NCBI RefSeq assembly: GCF_039533965.1
Contig: NZ_BAAAUN010000001.1
Location: 992,001-1,056,000 of the forward strand
Length of the DNA: 64,000 nt
Reading direction: 5' to 3'
DNA from: Microbacterium luteolum
GTDB taxonomy: Bacteria > Actinomycetota > Actinomycetes > Actinomycetales > Microbacteriaceae
The notes under the pieces are model-generated. The model did no database searches. It was given only the letters and a program-made list of their open reading frames with translations, and was not told where the DNA came from. Of this stretch, positions 7,726 to 16,184 are shown piece after piece (position 1 is the stretch's first letter; the number at the start of each line of letters is the position of its first letter). The position numbers were made by a program, and so were the translations under genes.

Positions 7726-9519
7726 ATGTTCTTTGCGGTGAGTCTGCACCCGGCCGAGAGTGCGGAGCGCGTCGATCGCGCGGCCCTGCTCCATGCCCGC
7801 CATCTCTCCGAGACGGCTCGATTCGGAGAGCTGGCCCGACGCGAATTCGACGGCGGCTCTCTGTACTGGGACGGCGGCTCGACGCATGCCGACCTCTTCG
7901 ACGCTCCCGACGGCGGCGGATTCCTGCTCCGCGGCGGCTACATCTCCGGATCCGACGAGTGGACCGAAGGGACGCACGCGACCGAGCATCCCGACATCTG
8001 GGGCGAGTTCGCGGCAGTTCGCGTTCGTCCGGCGGCACAGGGCTCACAGGTCGATGTGTGGGCGGATCGGGCAGGCTCCTGGCCGCTGTACCACGGCAGC
8101 GACGGACGCCGCAGCGTGATCTCCAACGACCCGCATTTCGTCGCGGTCGCTCTCGGCTTCACGGCCCTCAGCGCGCAGGGCTCCTACGAGCTCCTGGCGT
8201 ACTATCACGCGATCGGCCGGGAGACGACCCTCCGCGGCGTCTTCGCCCTCGTGGCCGGCGAGGCGCTGCAGGCGACGACCGACGTCGACGGCTCATCCGC
8301 ACTCCGGCTGCATCGCCGGTGGATCCCGCGCTACTCGCAGTCCACCGCGAGCATCGATGAGACCTACGAGGCGCTGCGTGACTCGGTCGCGCAGATCGGC
8401 CCCCTGCACGACCCGGACCGCACGCTCACGCTGACGATCTCCGGCGGCCTCGACAGCAGGCTCACCCTCGGCGTCCTTGCTGAAGCCGGTCCGCAAAGGC
8501 CCGAGGCGGTGACCCTCGATCTCTCCACGCCGGAGGAACTCGAGATCGCTCACCGGGTCGCGACCACGCTCGGGTTCCCGCATCGGACCGCGCGGCTCGA
8601 CGACCTGTCCCTGCAGGCGGCGAGGTCCGGATGGTCGCTCACCGGCGGCCAGGTCTCCGTCCACGCGGCCGCCGGCAACATCCTCGCCTACGAGGTAGCC
8701 GGGAAGGCGGCGAACGGCGACGTCACCCTCGTCGGCGCCTGGCCGGGCGATTGCCTGATCGGCTCCTACGTGCCGGTGACGCCGCTGATGCTCTCCCGCG
8801 CCTCGCGCGGCTGGGCGCTGCGGGACTGGTCCCGCAAGCGCGCTCCGCTCTGGCGGGTGCGCGGGGTCGAGGTCGCCGGCCCCCGCGCGAAGCGCATCGC
8901 ACGTGCGGCCCACGCCTCGCTGAGCCGCAGCGTCCTGCGCTCTCCCGGTCGATCGGCGGCTCAGGCGATCAGCGCGTGGGCGATGTTCGAACGTCAGCCG
9001 CGCTTCAGCTACGTGAGTCCCGCGATCCTTTCCCACGACGTGCTGGCCGTTACTCCGGTCCTCGCCGGCCGCTACGTGGATGCGCTCCTCACCCTCGGCC
9101 CGACGGACATCATGGCGAAGAACTACTACCGCCGGATGATCTCGTCGCGTCTCGTCTCGCTGCGAGGCGTGCCCAATGCGAACACCGGAGCGCCTGTCAC
9201 GCCCGCCCCCGAGCTGCCTCCGCGCTTCCCTCGCACGCGACCGGAGCTCTTCGCTCTTCTGCCGACATCGATCCAGGAGTTCGTGCGCCGGCTGCGACCG
9301 GCGAATCACTACATCGGCACTCCGGCGCCCACTGCTGAGACCGAGTTCTGGAATGGGCTGTTCGCTGCCGAAGGCGTCGAGGCTCGAGTGGAGCTGGATG
9401 GCGTCACCGTGGACGCGCGCACGTCCGGCGATCTCCATGTCGGCAGCGTCGCACTGGCGCTCTCCTGGTCCCGGAGATACCTCGAAGAGGCTTCCGCGGA
9501 GCTCGACGCAGCTTCTTAG
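7726..9519 (+). CDS. asparagine-synthase-like protein lacking the glutaminase cysteine
   Basis: A 597-residue protein with AsnB architecture. Residues 1 to about 170 look like a class II amidotransferase fold (GEFAAVRVR, then RAGSWPLYH), but residue 2 is Phe, not the catalytic Cys, so it cannot hydrolyse glutamine in the normal way. The synthase half has the PP-loop ISGGLDSR near residue 243. Such enzymes activate a carboxylate with ATP and amidate it; in glycan loci related proteins amidate uronic acids. Ammonia might come from elsewhere, or it may use another amine. A strong GGAGGAGGAAC site precedes the ATG. The 3' end overlaps the convergent gene by four bases. Confidence 0.75.
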   Translation: MFFAVSLHPAESAERVDRAALLHARHLSETARFGELARREFDGGSLYWDGGSTHADLFDAPDGGGFLLRGGYISGSDEWTEGTHATEHPDIWGEFAAVRVRPAAQGSQVDVWADRAGSWPLYHGSDGRRSVISNDPHFVAVALGFTALSAQGSYELLAYYHAIGRETTLRGVFALVAGEALQATTDVDGSSALRLHRRWIPRYSQSTASIDETYEALRDSVAQIGPLHDPDRTLTLTISGGLDSRLTLGVLAEAGPQRPEAVTLDLSTPEELEIAHRVATTLGFPHRTARLDDLSLQAARSGWSLTGGQVSVHAAAGNILAYEVAGKAANGDVTLVGAWPGDCLIGSYVPVTPLMLSRASRGWALRDWSRKRAPLWRVRGVEVAGPRAKRIARAAHASLSRSVLRSPGRSAAQAISAWAMFERQPRFSYVSPAILSHDVLAVTPVLAGRYVDALLTLGPTDIMAKNYYRRMISSRLVSLRGVPNANTGAPVTPAPELPPRFPRTRPELFALLPTSIQEFVRRLRPANHYIGTPAPTAETEFWNGLFAAEGVEARVELDGVTVDARTSGDLHVGSVALALSWSRRYLEEASAELDAAS

Positions 9520-10673
9520 GCCGAGTGCGCGATCGCGCGAACGGCCGTCACCCAGTTCTCCACCTGCACCTCGGCGGAGAGCGCGCGGGCGTTCGCCTGC
9601 ACGACGGCCTTGAACTCGTCGACCGCCGCCGGGGTGAGGCCGTTCAGCGCGGCGAGGATGCTGCTCTCGGAGAAGTCCTCGGTCACGATCCCAAGCCCGT
9701 CGCGGGTGACGATGCTCGCCATCTCGATCGACGGCCCGACGATGATGCCGAGTCGCGCCTGCACGAAGTCGAAGAACTTGTTCGGCAGCGCGAGGGCGTT
9801 GTTCTCACTCGTCGGCGGGAGCACGTGGATGCCGAGATCGTAGTCGTGCAGCACGTCGATCAGTTCGGCCTGCGACACCGGCTCGCGCACGGTGATCCGC
9901 GGTCCGAGCTCGTCGGCGAGAGCGACGAGCTGCTCGCGGTCCGTCGGCGGGTTGTAGGTCAGGTAGAGGTCGAGGCTGACGTCAGCGGTCGAAGCGGCGA
10001 CGGCGCGCATGATCTCCGCGAGACCGCGCTCCCGGAAGGGGTTGCCACTGTGGACCAGCCGGATGGGAGTCTGCGTCGAGGTGGGAGCGAAATCCCGGAA
10101 CGGTGTCGCGTTCGTCACCACTCCGGCATCGAGGCCGTACTCGCGATAGCGTTTCGCGATCTCGCGGCCGACGGTCGTGGACGACCGGACGCGCGAGGCG
10201 AACCGCGTGATGAGCCATGTCCAGTACCGGCGCTGACGCAGCCCCAGCTTCGTCTCGTCGACCGGCAGCCCGGGATAGAACTCGTGAAGATCCGCATGCA
10301 CACGATCGGCGCCGACGAGCGAGATGGCGGCACCCAGCGTCTCTCCGTCGTTCGCCAGCACGGCGTCGAACGCACGACCCCTCAGACGTCTTCTCGTCTG
10401 CTGGACGAGGGGCAGATGATCGTAGGTCCAGCCGAACCACTCGCGTTCGCGGGCGATGTCATCGACGAGATTTCGCAGTCGTCCGAGCGGTCGCACATCC
10501 GCGGGGTCGAGAGTGACGTGTTCGACGCGGGGATCCGGCGATCCTCCCGGCGAGCACGTGGTGACCTCGTGGTCCTCGGCGAAGCGGCGCACCTGCTTGA
10601 TCACGCGAGGATCGATGTCGATCGCGTCGAAGGACAGGATGAGGAGCCTGGGGCGCGATGAGGCGCTCACCAC
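9516..10673 (-). CDS. glycosyltransferase, GT4 type
   Basis: A 385-residue GT-B protein. The N-terminus RPRLLILSFDAIDIDPRV matches actinobacterial GT4 enzymes with an N-terminal acceptor domain. The C-terminal half has RLVHSGNPFRERGL (donor phosphate loop region) and LDLGIHVLPPTSENNALALPN, in the position of the E-x7-E region. The GTG start overlaps the stop of the ketoacyl-ACP synthase gene, so the two are translationally coupled. Specificity cannot be read from sequence. Confidence 0.8.
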   Translation of the reverse strand: MVSASSRPRLLILSFDAIDIDPRVIKQVRRFAEDHEVTTCSPGGSPDPRVEHVTLDPADVRPLGRLRNLVDDIAREREWFGWTYDHLPLVQQTRRRLRGRAFDAVLANDGETLGAAISLVGADRVHADLHEFYPGLPVDETKLGLRQRRYWTWLITRFASRVRSSTTVGREIAKRYREYGLDAGVVTNATPFRDFAPTSTQTPIRLVHSGNPFRERGLAEIMRAVAASTADVSLDLYLTYNPPTDREQLVALADELGPRITVREPVSQAELIDVLHDYDLGIHVLPPTSENNALALPNKFFDFVQARLGIIVGPSIEMASIVTRDGLGIVTEDFSESSILAALNGLTPAAVDEFKAVVQANARALSAEVQVENWVTAVRAIAHSA

Positions 10674-11674
10674 GTCGCCACGAGCCCACCCCAGGACAGG
10701 CCGACGCCGAACCCGAGGAGCATGATCTTCATGCCCGGCTTGAGCACGCCGGTCCGTTCGGCATCGGCGAGCGCGATCGGGATCGTCGACGACACGGTGT
10801 TCCCGGATTCGGCCAGAGAGACGAAGAATCGGTCGGCCGGCACGCCGAGCTTCTTGCGCAGGTGCTCGAGCATGAACGCGTTCGCCTGGTGGAACACGAA
10901 GAGGTCGATGTCGCCCAGTTCCGCGCCCGCCTTCGCGAGGATCTCCTCGACGGTTCCCGGAACGACGCGCAACGTGAAGTTGAAGATGTCCGGGCCGTCC
11001 ATGTACAGGTCGTACCCGCTGCTGTCGAGCTCGCGAGCCGCAGCATCGGCTTTGGGCTGGATTCCCGCACCCCGCCGCAGGCCTCCGTTGGGCACGATGA
11101 GGCTCTTCGCCCCCGCGCCGTCCGTCCCGTAGGTGATGGCGGTGATCGACGCCGCATCACCGTCGTCTGTCACGAGGGTCGCTGCTGCGCCGTCGCCGAA
11201 GATGGTCCGCACGGATTTGTCAGCGGGGTTGATGAATTTCGTGTAAGTGTCAGCGGTGATCACCAGAACGCGTCGCGCCTGCCCCGACTCGATGAGCCCC
11301 TTGGCGAGTCCGAGTCCGTAGATGTATCCCGAGCACCCGAGCGTGATGTCGGTCGCGCCCGCCGATGTCGGCAGTCCGAGGGCGTCCTGGACGATGCAGG
11401 CCGTGGACGGCAGGTAGTAGTCAGGGCTCTGCGTGCAGACGATCAGGTAGTCGATCGACTGCGGATCGATGTCGCGATTCGCGAAGAGCGCGCGGCCGGC
11501 AGCGATCGCGAGATCCGATGAGAATTCGTCAGGGCCGGAGATGTGCCGGCGGTCGATGCCGGTCTTCGCCGAGATCTTCTCGACGCTCCACTCCGGGAAC
11601 TCGCGAGACAGGTCCTCGTTCGTGAGAACCTCATCGGGAAGGAAATAGTCGACGGCAGCGATCCGGGCACCCAT
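10667..11674 (-). CDS. 3-oxoacyl-ACP synthase III (FabH-like)
   Basis: A 335-residue type III ketoacyl synthase with the full Cys-His-Asn triad: C114 in TLGCSGY, H262 in FHQAN and N292 in ESGNTVSSTIP. It condenses an acyl-CoA starter with malonyl-ACP. It lies beside a lone ACP gene and an LpxD-like acyltransferase inside a glycan locus, not in a fatty-acid operon, so it probably makes a dedicated acyl group for sugar decoration. A role limited to ordinary fatty-acid initiation is less likely here. The ATG stands six bases after TAGAAT (leaderless). Confidence 0.9.
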   Translation of the reverse strand: MGARIAAVDYFLPDEVLTNEDLSREFPEWSVEKISAKTGIDRRHISGPDEFSSDLAIAAGRALFANRDIDPQSIDYLIVCTQSPDYYLPSTACIVQDALGLPTSAGATDITLGCSGYIYGLGLAKGLIESGQARRVLVITADTYTKFINPADKSVRTIFGDGAAATLVTDDGDAASITAITYGTDGAGAKSLIVPNGGLRRGAGIQPKADAAARELDSSGYDLYMDGPDIFNFTLRVVPGTVEEILAKAGAELGDIDLFVFHQANAFMLEHLRKKLGVPADRFFVSLAESGNTVSSTIPIALADAERTGVLKPGMKIMLLGFGVGLSWGGLVATW

Positions 11675-11680
11675 GGACCC

Positions 11681-11686
11681 ATTCTA
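11681..11686 (-). promoter_or_regulatory. -10 element of leaderless promoter for the KAS III gene
   Basis: The minus strand reads TAGAAT, six bases, then ATG at 11674. The KAS III gene therefore has its own promoter although the ACP gene lies only 62 bases upstream on the same strand. Confidence 0.5.
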
Positions 11687-11736
11687 TGGTGACCGGGCCA
11701 TGCGTGCGGGAGGCCGACGCCGCGGCCGGGGCCCGC

Positions 11737-11973
11737 CTACGCCGCGTCGGTCGAGCCGGCGGAGACGAGCGCGTGGAGATCGCGGACGGTCGCCGCGTTG
11801 GAGAGCTCATCAGCGTCGACGGTGACCCCGACCGTCTCGTCGACGTTCGCGATGAACTCGACGTTCGCGAGCGAGTCCCATCCCGCATCCTTCAGGTCAT
11901 CGTCCAGTGCGACCTGCGAAGCATCGACCTGGAGAATGTCGGCAACGAGTTCGATCAGCGCTTTCTCATCCAT
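11737..11973 (-). CDS. acyl carrier protein
   Basis: A 78-residue acidic four-helix ACP. The 4'-phosphopantetheine attachment serine is S34 in GWDSLANVEF. It has the usual length and helix II pattern (VEFIANVDE). It should carry the acyl chain between the neighbouring KAS III and the divergently encoded LpxD-like transferase. The start codon lies six bases after TATGCT, and the GGAGGA between them is too close to the ATG for normal Shine-Dalgarno use, which favours a leaderless transcript. Confidence 0.92.
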   Translation of the reverse strand: MDEKALIELVADILQVDASQVALDDDLKDAGWDSLANVEFIANVDETVGVTVDADELSNAATVRDLHALVSAGSTDAA

Positions 11974-11979
11974 TCCTCC

Positions 11980-11985
11980 AGCATA
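11980..11985 (-). promoter_or_regulatory. -10 element of leaderless promoter for the ACP gene
   Basis: TATGCT on the minus strand, six bases before the ATG at 11973. It shares a 58-base divergent region with the LpxD-like gene. Confidence 0.5.
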
Positions 11986-12019
11986 CGACCGGTCGCCTCG
12001 TCTCCCGATTCCCGCGCGA

Positions 12020-12025
12020 TACAGT
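12020..12025 (+). promoter_or_regulatory. -10 element of leaderless promoter for the LpxD-like gene
   Basis: TACAGT, six bases, then ATG at 12032. It is divergent from the ACP promoter, so both genes could be controlled from one short region. Confidence 0.5.
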
Positions 12026-12031
12026 CAGAGA

Positions 12032-12952
12032 ATGAACTCAGAGATCTCCGCCGCCGCGGTGGCCCGCGCTCTCTCTGCTCCGCTGCGGGGCCGCGATCGC
12101 GTGCTCTCCGGGCTCGCACCGTTGGGCGCGGCGACGGCGGACCGTCTCACGTTCGTCGTGGATCCCGACGCGTACCGCGAGCAACTCGATGCCGCGCTCG
12201 CCGCCGGTGCCGTGGTCCTCGTGCCGCCGACTGTCGCCTCCGCGGGTGAGCATGACGGGGCCATCATCACCGTCGACAGCCCGCGCGCGGCGTTCGCCAT
12301 CGCGGTGGCGCAGTTCTTCGCTCGGACTCCCTCCCCGGGAATCGCCACGACAGCGAGGATCGACCCGGAAGCGTCCGTGCATCCCACCGCCAACATCGGG
12401 GAGTACTCGGTCGTGCGCGCCGGTGCCGTCATCGGAGCAGGAGCCGAGGTCCGCGACCACGTGATCATCGGGCACGACGTGCATGTCGGCGAGCACACCC
12501 TGATCAAGAGCCACGCCGTGGTCGGGGAAGAGGGATTCGGCATGGAGCGCGATTCCGCCGGCGACTACATCCGCATTCCCCACGTCGGCTCGGTCGTACT
12601 GGAGGATCATGTCGAGGTCGGGAACTTCGTCACCGTCTGCTCCGGCACCATCATCCCGACCCGCGTCGGGGACCACACCAAGATCGATGACCACGCGCAT
12701 ATCGCGCACAACTGCCAGATCGGACGCAACGTCATCCTCACCGCCGGGGTCACGTTGTCCGGGAGCGTCGTCATCGAGGACGACTCGTGGCTCGGGCCGA
12801 ATGCGTCGGTGATCCAGGGTGTGACGCTCGGCCGAGACTCGGTGCTCGGTATCGGAGCCGTCGCGATCAGGTCGATTCCCGCGAACGAGGTGCGCACGGG
12901 CAACCCGGCTCGTCGTCTGGGCGACAATCGGCCGGAACGATCGGGTCAGTAG
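12032..12952 (+). CDS. LpxD-like UDP-sugar N-acyltransferase
   Basis: A 306-residue protein with LpxD architecture: an N-terminal domain at 1-100 resembling the uridine-binding domain of LpxD (ADRLTFVVDPDAYREQL), then a hexapeptide beta-helix. H226 in AHIAHNCQIG matches the catalytic His of LpxD (IAHN). The GEEGFG segment followed by IPHVGSVVLEDHVEVGN is also LpxD-specific. LpxD transfers acyl chains from ACP to the 2-amino group of a UDP-sugar; a Gram-positive cell has no lipid A, so a glycan amino sugar is the likely acceptor. The adjacent ACP and KAS III support ACP-dependent acyl transfer. It overlaps the convergent deacetylase-like gene by seven bases. Confidence 0.85.
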   Translation: MNSEISAAAVARALSAPLRGRDRVLSGLAPLGAATADRLTFVVDPDAYREQLDAALAAGAVVLVPPTVASAGEHDGAIITVDSPRAAFAIAVAQFFARTPSPGIATTARIDPEASVHPTANIGEYSVVRAGAVIGAGAEVRDHVIIGHDVHVGEHTLIKSHAVVGEEGFGMERDSAGDYIRIPHVGSVVLEDHVEVGNFVTVCSGTIIPTRVGDHTKIDDHAHIAHNCQIGRNVILTAGVTLSGSVVIEDDSWLGPNASVIQGVTLGRDSVLGIGAVAIRSIPANEVRTGNPARRLGDNRPERSGQ

Positions 12953-13623
12953 TTCTCAGCGGGCACCTTGTCGAACCACCAGAACGGGTGCGTGAGCACC
13001 TGCATCAGGGGCTCCTTGCCGACCCAGAGCGCGAAGTGTCCCTCACGCCAGTTGCCGCTGCTGTCGCTCAAGTACTTCATGTGCGGCATCATGAAGCGCG
13101 GTTCGTAGGAGTGGTAACGGACAGTGTCCGACCACTTCTCCAGCAGTTCTGCGGCGAACGCGAACCCACCGAGACGTGCGGGTTCGTGCAGGCTGAAACC
13201 GCCCAGCGGGCGCCCGACGGCGGTCTCGAAGACCGTTCGCTGCCGCTCCGCCCACTCGAAGTTGTCGCCGCCCAGCACCTCGCAGATACCGCCTTCGAGG
13301 TGCAGCTGCACCTCATGCCCGAGCTCCTCCATCTCGCGGATCATGAGGAGCGAGGGCAGGCTCATGAGGCTGTAGCCGCGCGCGTGCACGCGCAGGAAGA
13401 TCGACGACGTGCACCCCGCCTCCGCGTCGACACGCGCGACGCGCATGGCCTGCTCGATGCTGTTGTCGATGTCGTGCCGCAGCACGAGATGCTTGGGCTG
13501 CGGGTCGTCGAGGTACTCGCGAAAGCCGGTCACCGCATAGCCGTCATCGAGGTAGGCCTTCAGCGTGTCCGCGTAGTCCTTGAGCGAGAAGCCCAGCTTT
13601 CCGGGCTCAGGAGTGGTCATCAT
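12946..13623 (-). CDS. polysaccharide-deacetylase-like protein (NodB fold)
   Basis: A 225-residue cytosolic protein without a signal peptide. The segments LVLRHDIDNS and GHEVQLHLEGG match the first and second metal-binding motifs of NodB-type carbohydrate esterase 4 proteins. Homologues in polysaccharide loci are annotated as deacetylase-like, but substrate and activity are unproven. Next to the acyltransferase cassette it might remove an acetyl group from an amino sugar before re-acylation; this is inference. Two adjacent ATGs (13623, 13620) are possible starts. Confidence 0.65.
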   Translation of the reverse strand: MMTTPEPGKLGFSLKDYADTLKAYLDDGYAVTGFREYLDDPQPKHLVLRHDIDNSIEQAMRVARVDAEAGCTSSIFLRVHARGYSLMSLPSLLMIREMEELGHEVQLHLEGGICEVLGGDNFEWAERQRTVFETAVGRPLGGFSLHEPARLGGFAFAAELLEKWSDTVRYHSYEPRFMMPHMKYLSDSSGNWREGHFALWVGKEPLMQVLTHPFWWFDKVPAENY

Positions 13624-13727
13624 CTGCCGTTCGTCTCACGCGCGTTCATCGGCTGTAGGTGCCGGCGCACTGTCCGCAATGATAGTGGCGACGGAGGGTG
13701 CACCCAGAATCGACGGGCCGCGCTGGA

Positions 13728-13733
13728 TAGACT
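13728..13733 (+). promoter_or_regulatory. -10 element of leaderless promoter before a 12-codon leader ORF
   Basis: TAGACT, six bases, then ATG at 13740. The ATG opens a very short frame rather than the glycosyltransferase frame. Confidence 0.45.
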
Positions 13734-13739
13734 GGCCGC

Positions 13740-13778
13740 ATGATCGCCGTCCCCTCGGAGCACCGACAGAGCTCGTGA
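13740..13778 (+). CDS. possible 12-residue leader peptide
   Basis: The frame reads MIAVPSEHRQSS and stops at a TGA that overlaps the GTG start of the next glycosyltransferase (GTGA). It starts exactly where a leaderless message would begin. This would couple translation of the glycosyltransferase to the leader. Alternatively it is the remnant of an N-terminus lost to a frameshift, since the paralogue at 17,355 is about 13 residues longer at its N-terminus; the peptide does not resemble that extension. Confidence 0.35.
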   Translation: MIAVPSEHRQSS

Positions 13779-15022
13779 ATCGCAACAGTCTCCCGAGGTG
13801 GATCAACTCGCTCATCGACCGCATCGCGGACTCCCCGACGAGTCTGATCGGACAGATCGCCGCGCGCCGGCTCGGAGCACCCGCACCCGATGGCACCGTC
13901 CCATCGGTGTCGTTCGATGACCGCCCTGTTCGGGTCCTCATCGCTCCGGTCAACTACTCCGGGCAGGGCCGGGCCTGGGCCCGCGCACTCGAGGCCGCCG
14001 ACCCTGCCATCTCGGCGCGCAACATGGCCGTCGATGTACCGGGGGGCTTCGCCTTCGAATCCGACCTGGTCGTTCCGGTCGGCACCTATCACAACGGCAC
14101 CGAGTGGCAGGGGCGTCAGTTCGAAGCCGCCGCGTCGGCAACGCATGTCCTCATCGAAGCCGAGGAGCCTCCGTTCGGGCGTCTGCTCGGGCGCTCCGTC
14201 GCCGCCCAGACGGAAGCCCTTCTGCAGAGGGGCGTGGACGTCGCCTTCCTCGCGCACGGTACCGATGTCCGGCTTCCGTCTCGGCACATCGCGGGCAATC
14301 GCTGGTCGCACTACGCGGATGCCGGCGTCTACGCACCACGGGACGAGACCATCGCTGCACGCAACATCCGCTTCCTCGAGGCCAGCGGACGCCCGGTGTT
14401 CGTCTCCACGCCAGATCTGCTCCTCGACATTCCGAGCGCGCACTGGTGCCCTGTCGTCGTCGATCCGCCGCGCTGGGCAGCGCAGCGAGGCGAACGGCGA
14501 CCAGGGCCGTTGCGTGTGGCTCACGCGCCGTCCGTCTCCGTCATCAAGGGGACGCAGATGATCATGCCCGCCCTGCAGAACCTCGAGGCCGAGGGCGTGA
14601 TCGCTCTCCGCCTGATCCAGGGGGTGTCGAGCGCCGAGATGCCGAAGGCGTTCGCCGACGCCGACGTGGTGATCGATCAGATGAGGATCGGATCCTACGG
14701 GGTGGCCGCCTGCGAGGCGCTGGCCTCCGGCTGCGTCGTCGTGGGTCATCTGAACCCGCAGGTGCGCGACACGGTGCTCGCGCAGACAGGATCCGAGGTC
14801 CCGCTCGTCGAGGCGGACCCCGAGACGCTCGACGAGGTCATCCGCGACCTCGCAACACGGCTGGCGCGCGACGATCTCGAGCCCCTGCAGCGCACGGGCG
14901 TGGAGTTCGCCCATGACGTCCACGACGGCCGTCGCTCGGCTCGCGTCCTCGAAGAACACTGGATCGGGCGCAGCGCCGGCCCTCATCAGGAAGGAGGCGG
15001 TGAGCGTGCATCACGGAGTTGA
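13775..15022 (+). CDS. GT-B-like glycosyltransferase, paralogous family member
   Basis: About 415 residues. It shares with the proteins at 15,006 and 17,355 the block VLIAPVNYSGQGRAWARALE, then HVLIEAEEPPFG, AHGTDVRLPS, VAHAPSVSVIKGTQ and SYGVAACEALASG. The last two lie where GT4 enzymes bind the nucleotide-sugar phosphate. A GTG at 13775 is chosen because it overlaps the short leader frame and precedes the conserved LPRWINSLID segment; no better start exists downstream. Its 3' end overlaps the next gene by 17 bases. Sugar specificity is unknown. Confidence 0.72.
   Translation: MNRNSLPRWINSLIDRIADSPTSLIGQIAARRLGAPAPDGTVPSVSFDDRPVRVLIAPVNYSGQGRAWARALEAADPAISARNMAVDVPGGFAFESDLVVPVGTYHNGTEWQGRQFEAAASATHVLIEAEEPPFGRLLGRSVAAQTEALLQRGVDVAFLAHGTDVRLPSRHIAGNRWSHYADAGVYAPRDETIAARNIRFLEASGRPVFVSTPDLLLDIPSAHWCPVVVDPPRWAAQRGERRPGPLRVAHAPSVSVIKGTQMIMPALQNLEAEGVIALRLIQGVSSAEMPKAFADADVVIDQMRIGSYGVAACEALASGCVVVGHLNPQVRDTVLAQTGSEVPLVEADPETLDEVIRDLATRLARDDLEPLQRTGVEFAHDVHDGRRSARVLEEHWIGRSAGPHQEGGGERASRS
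14991..14997 (+). promoter_or_regulatory. ribosome binding site that fixes the start at 15006
   Basis: AAGGAGG lies within the end of the preceding gene. It is eight bases from GTG 15006 but only two from GTG 15000, so the second GTG is the better start. Confidence 0.6.
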
Positions 15023-16184
15023 AGCGTTGTGGACCCGTCTACCCAAGCCCGCACAGGATGCGATCGCCTCTGGTGTCGATCGGCTGCGGGGCGTGGTCCC
15101 CCCGCCTCCGCCAGTCCCGGATCTCGACAAGCCGTACCGGATGCTCGTCGGTCCGGTCAACTACGCCGGACAGGGCTACCGCTGGTCCCGTGCCGCGGAG
15201 ACGTCCGGCGAGGTGTCCGCACGCAACTATGTGCACGCGGAGAACAATCTGCTGCAGTACCCCGCGGACTACGTCGTCTCCTGGCGGACGTCGGAACACT
15301 CCCGCGCATGGCAGCGCCAGATGGTCGAGGTCGTGCGCGCCCACTACACGCACGTCCTCATCGAGGCCTGCTTCCCCATCTTCGGGGGGATGTTCGGCGG
15401 TGACCTCCGCCGTCAGGTCGCGCTGCTCCAGCAGGCGGGCGTCGTCGTCGGGATGGCGGCGCACGGCACCGAGGTGCGGTTGCCCTCGACCCACCTCACG
15501 AGCACTCCGTGGTCCCACTTCACGGACAGCGACGCCGAGTGGGTGGCAGCGGAGAAGGTCGAGGCGGTGGTCGCCGACAATCTCCGGGTCATCGAAGACC
15601 TCGCGCTGCCCACGTTCGTCTCGACAGCCGGGCTGCTCGTCGATCTCCCCCGTGCGCACTTCCTGGGCGTCGTGATCGATCCTGAGCGCTGGGCGAACGA
15701 CGCACCTCTCCTCGAGCGCGACCGCCCACGCGTCGTGCACGCGCCCACCAACCCGCACGTGAAGGGGACGCCTCTGATCGTGCCGACGGCTCAACGACTC
15801 CACGACGAGGGCCTGATCGAATTCATCCAGCTCGAGAGAACGCCCAACGAGGAGATGCCGGGTGTCCTCGCTTCGGCCGACGTGGTGCTGGATCAGTTCC
15901 GCGTCGGCGACTACGGCGTCGCCGCCTGCGAGACGATGGCCGCGGGCCGGGTGGTGCTCGCCCACGCCACGGACCAGGTGCGCGCAGAGGTGGAGCGACG
16001 TGCCGGCATCCCCCTGCCGATACCCGAGACCACACCTGACTCCCTCGAGGACGTGCTCCGAGACATCGTCGCCCGACGCGACCATTACCGCGATATCGCG
16101 CGATCCGGTCCCGACTTCGTGCGCCGGCTTCACGACGGCTCCTTCTCGCGAGACGTCCTGGTGCGGGACTTCTTCTCGGTATGA
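15006..16184 (+). CDS. GT-B-like glycosyltransferase, paralogous family member
   Basis: A 392-residue protein paralogous to its neighbours at 13,775 and 17,355. Shared blocks include MLVGPVNYAGQGYRWSRA, HVLIEACFPIFGG, AHGTEVRLPS, VVHAPTNPHVKGTP and DYGVAACETMAAG. The start was chosen by the AAGGAGG site. It overlaps the upstream gene by 17 bases and the downstream GT4 gene by four, so all are probably co-transcribed. Gene duplication followed by divergence of acceptor specificity is the likely history. Confidence 0.72.
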   Translation: MHHGVEALWTRLPKPAQDAIASGVDRLRGVVPPPPPVPDLDKPYRMLVGPVNYAGQGYRWSRAAETSGEVSARNYVHAENNLLQYPADYVVSWRTSEHSRAWQRQMVEVVRAHYTHVLIEACFPIFGGMFGGDLRRQVALLQQAGVVVGMAAHGTEVRLPSTHLTSTPWSHFTDSDAEWVAAEKVEAVVADNLRVIEDLALPTFVSTAGLLVDLPRAHFLGVVIDPERWANDAPLLERDRPRVVHAPTNPHVKGTPLIVPTAQRLHDEGLIEFIQLERTPNEEMPGVLASADVVLDQFRVGDYGVAACETMAAGRVVLAHATDQVRAEVERRAGIPLPIPETTPDSLEDVLRDIVARRDHYRDIARSGPDFVRRLHDGSFSRDVLVRDFFSV

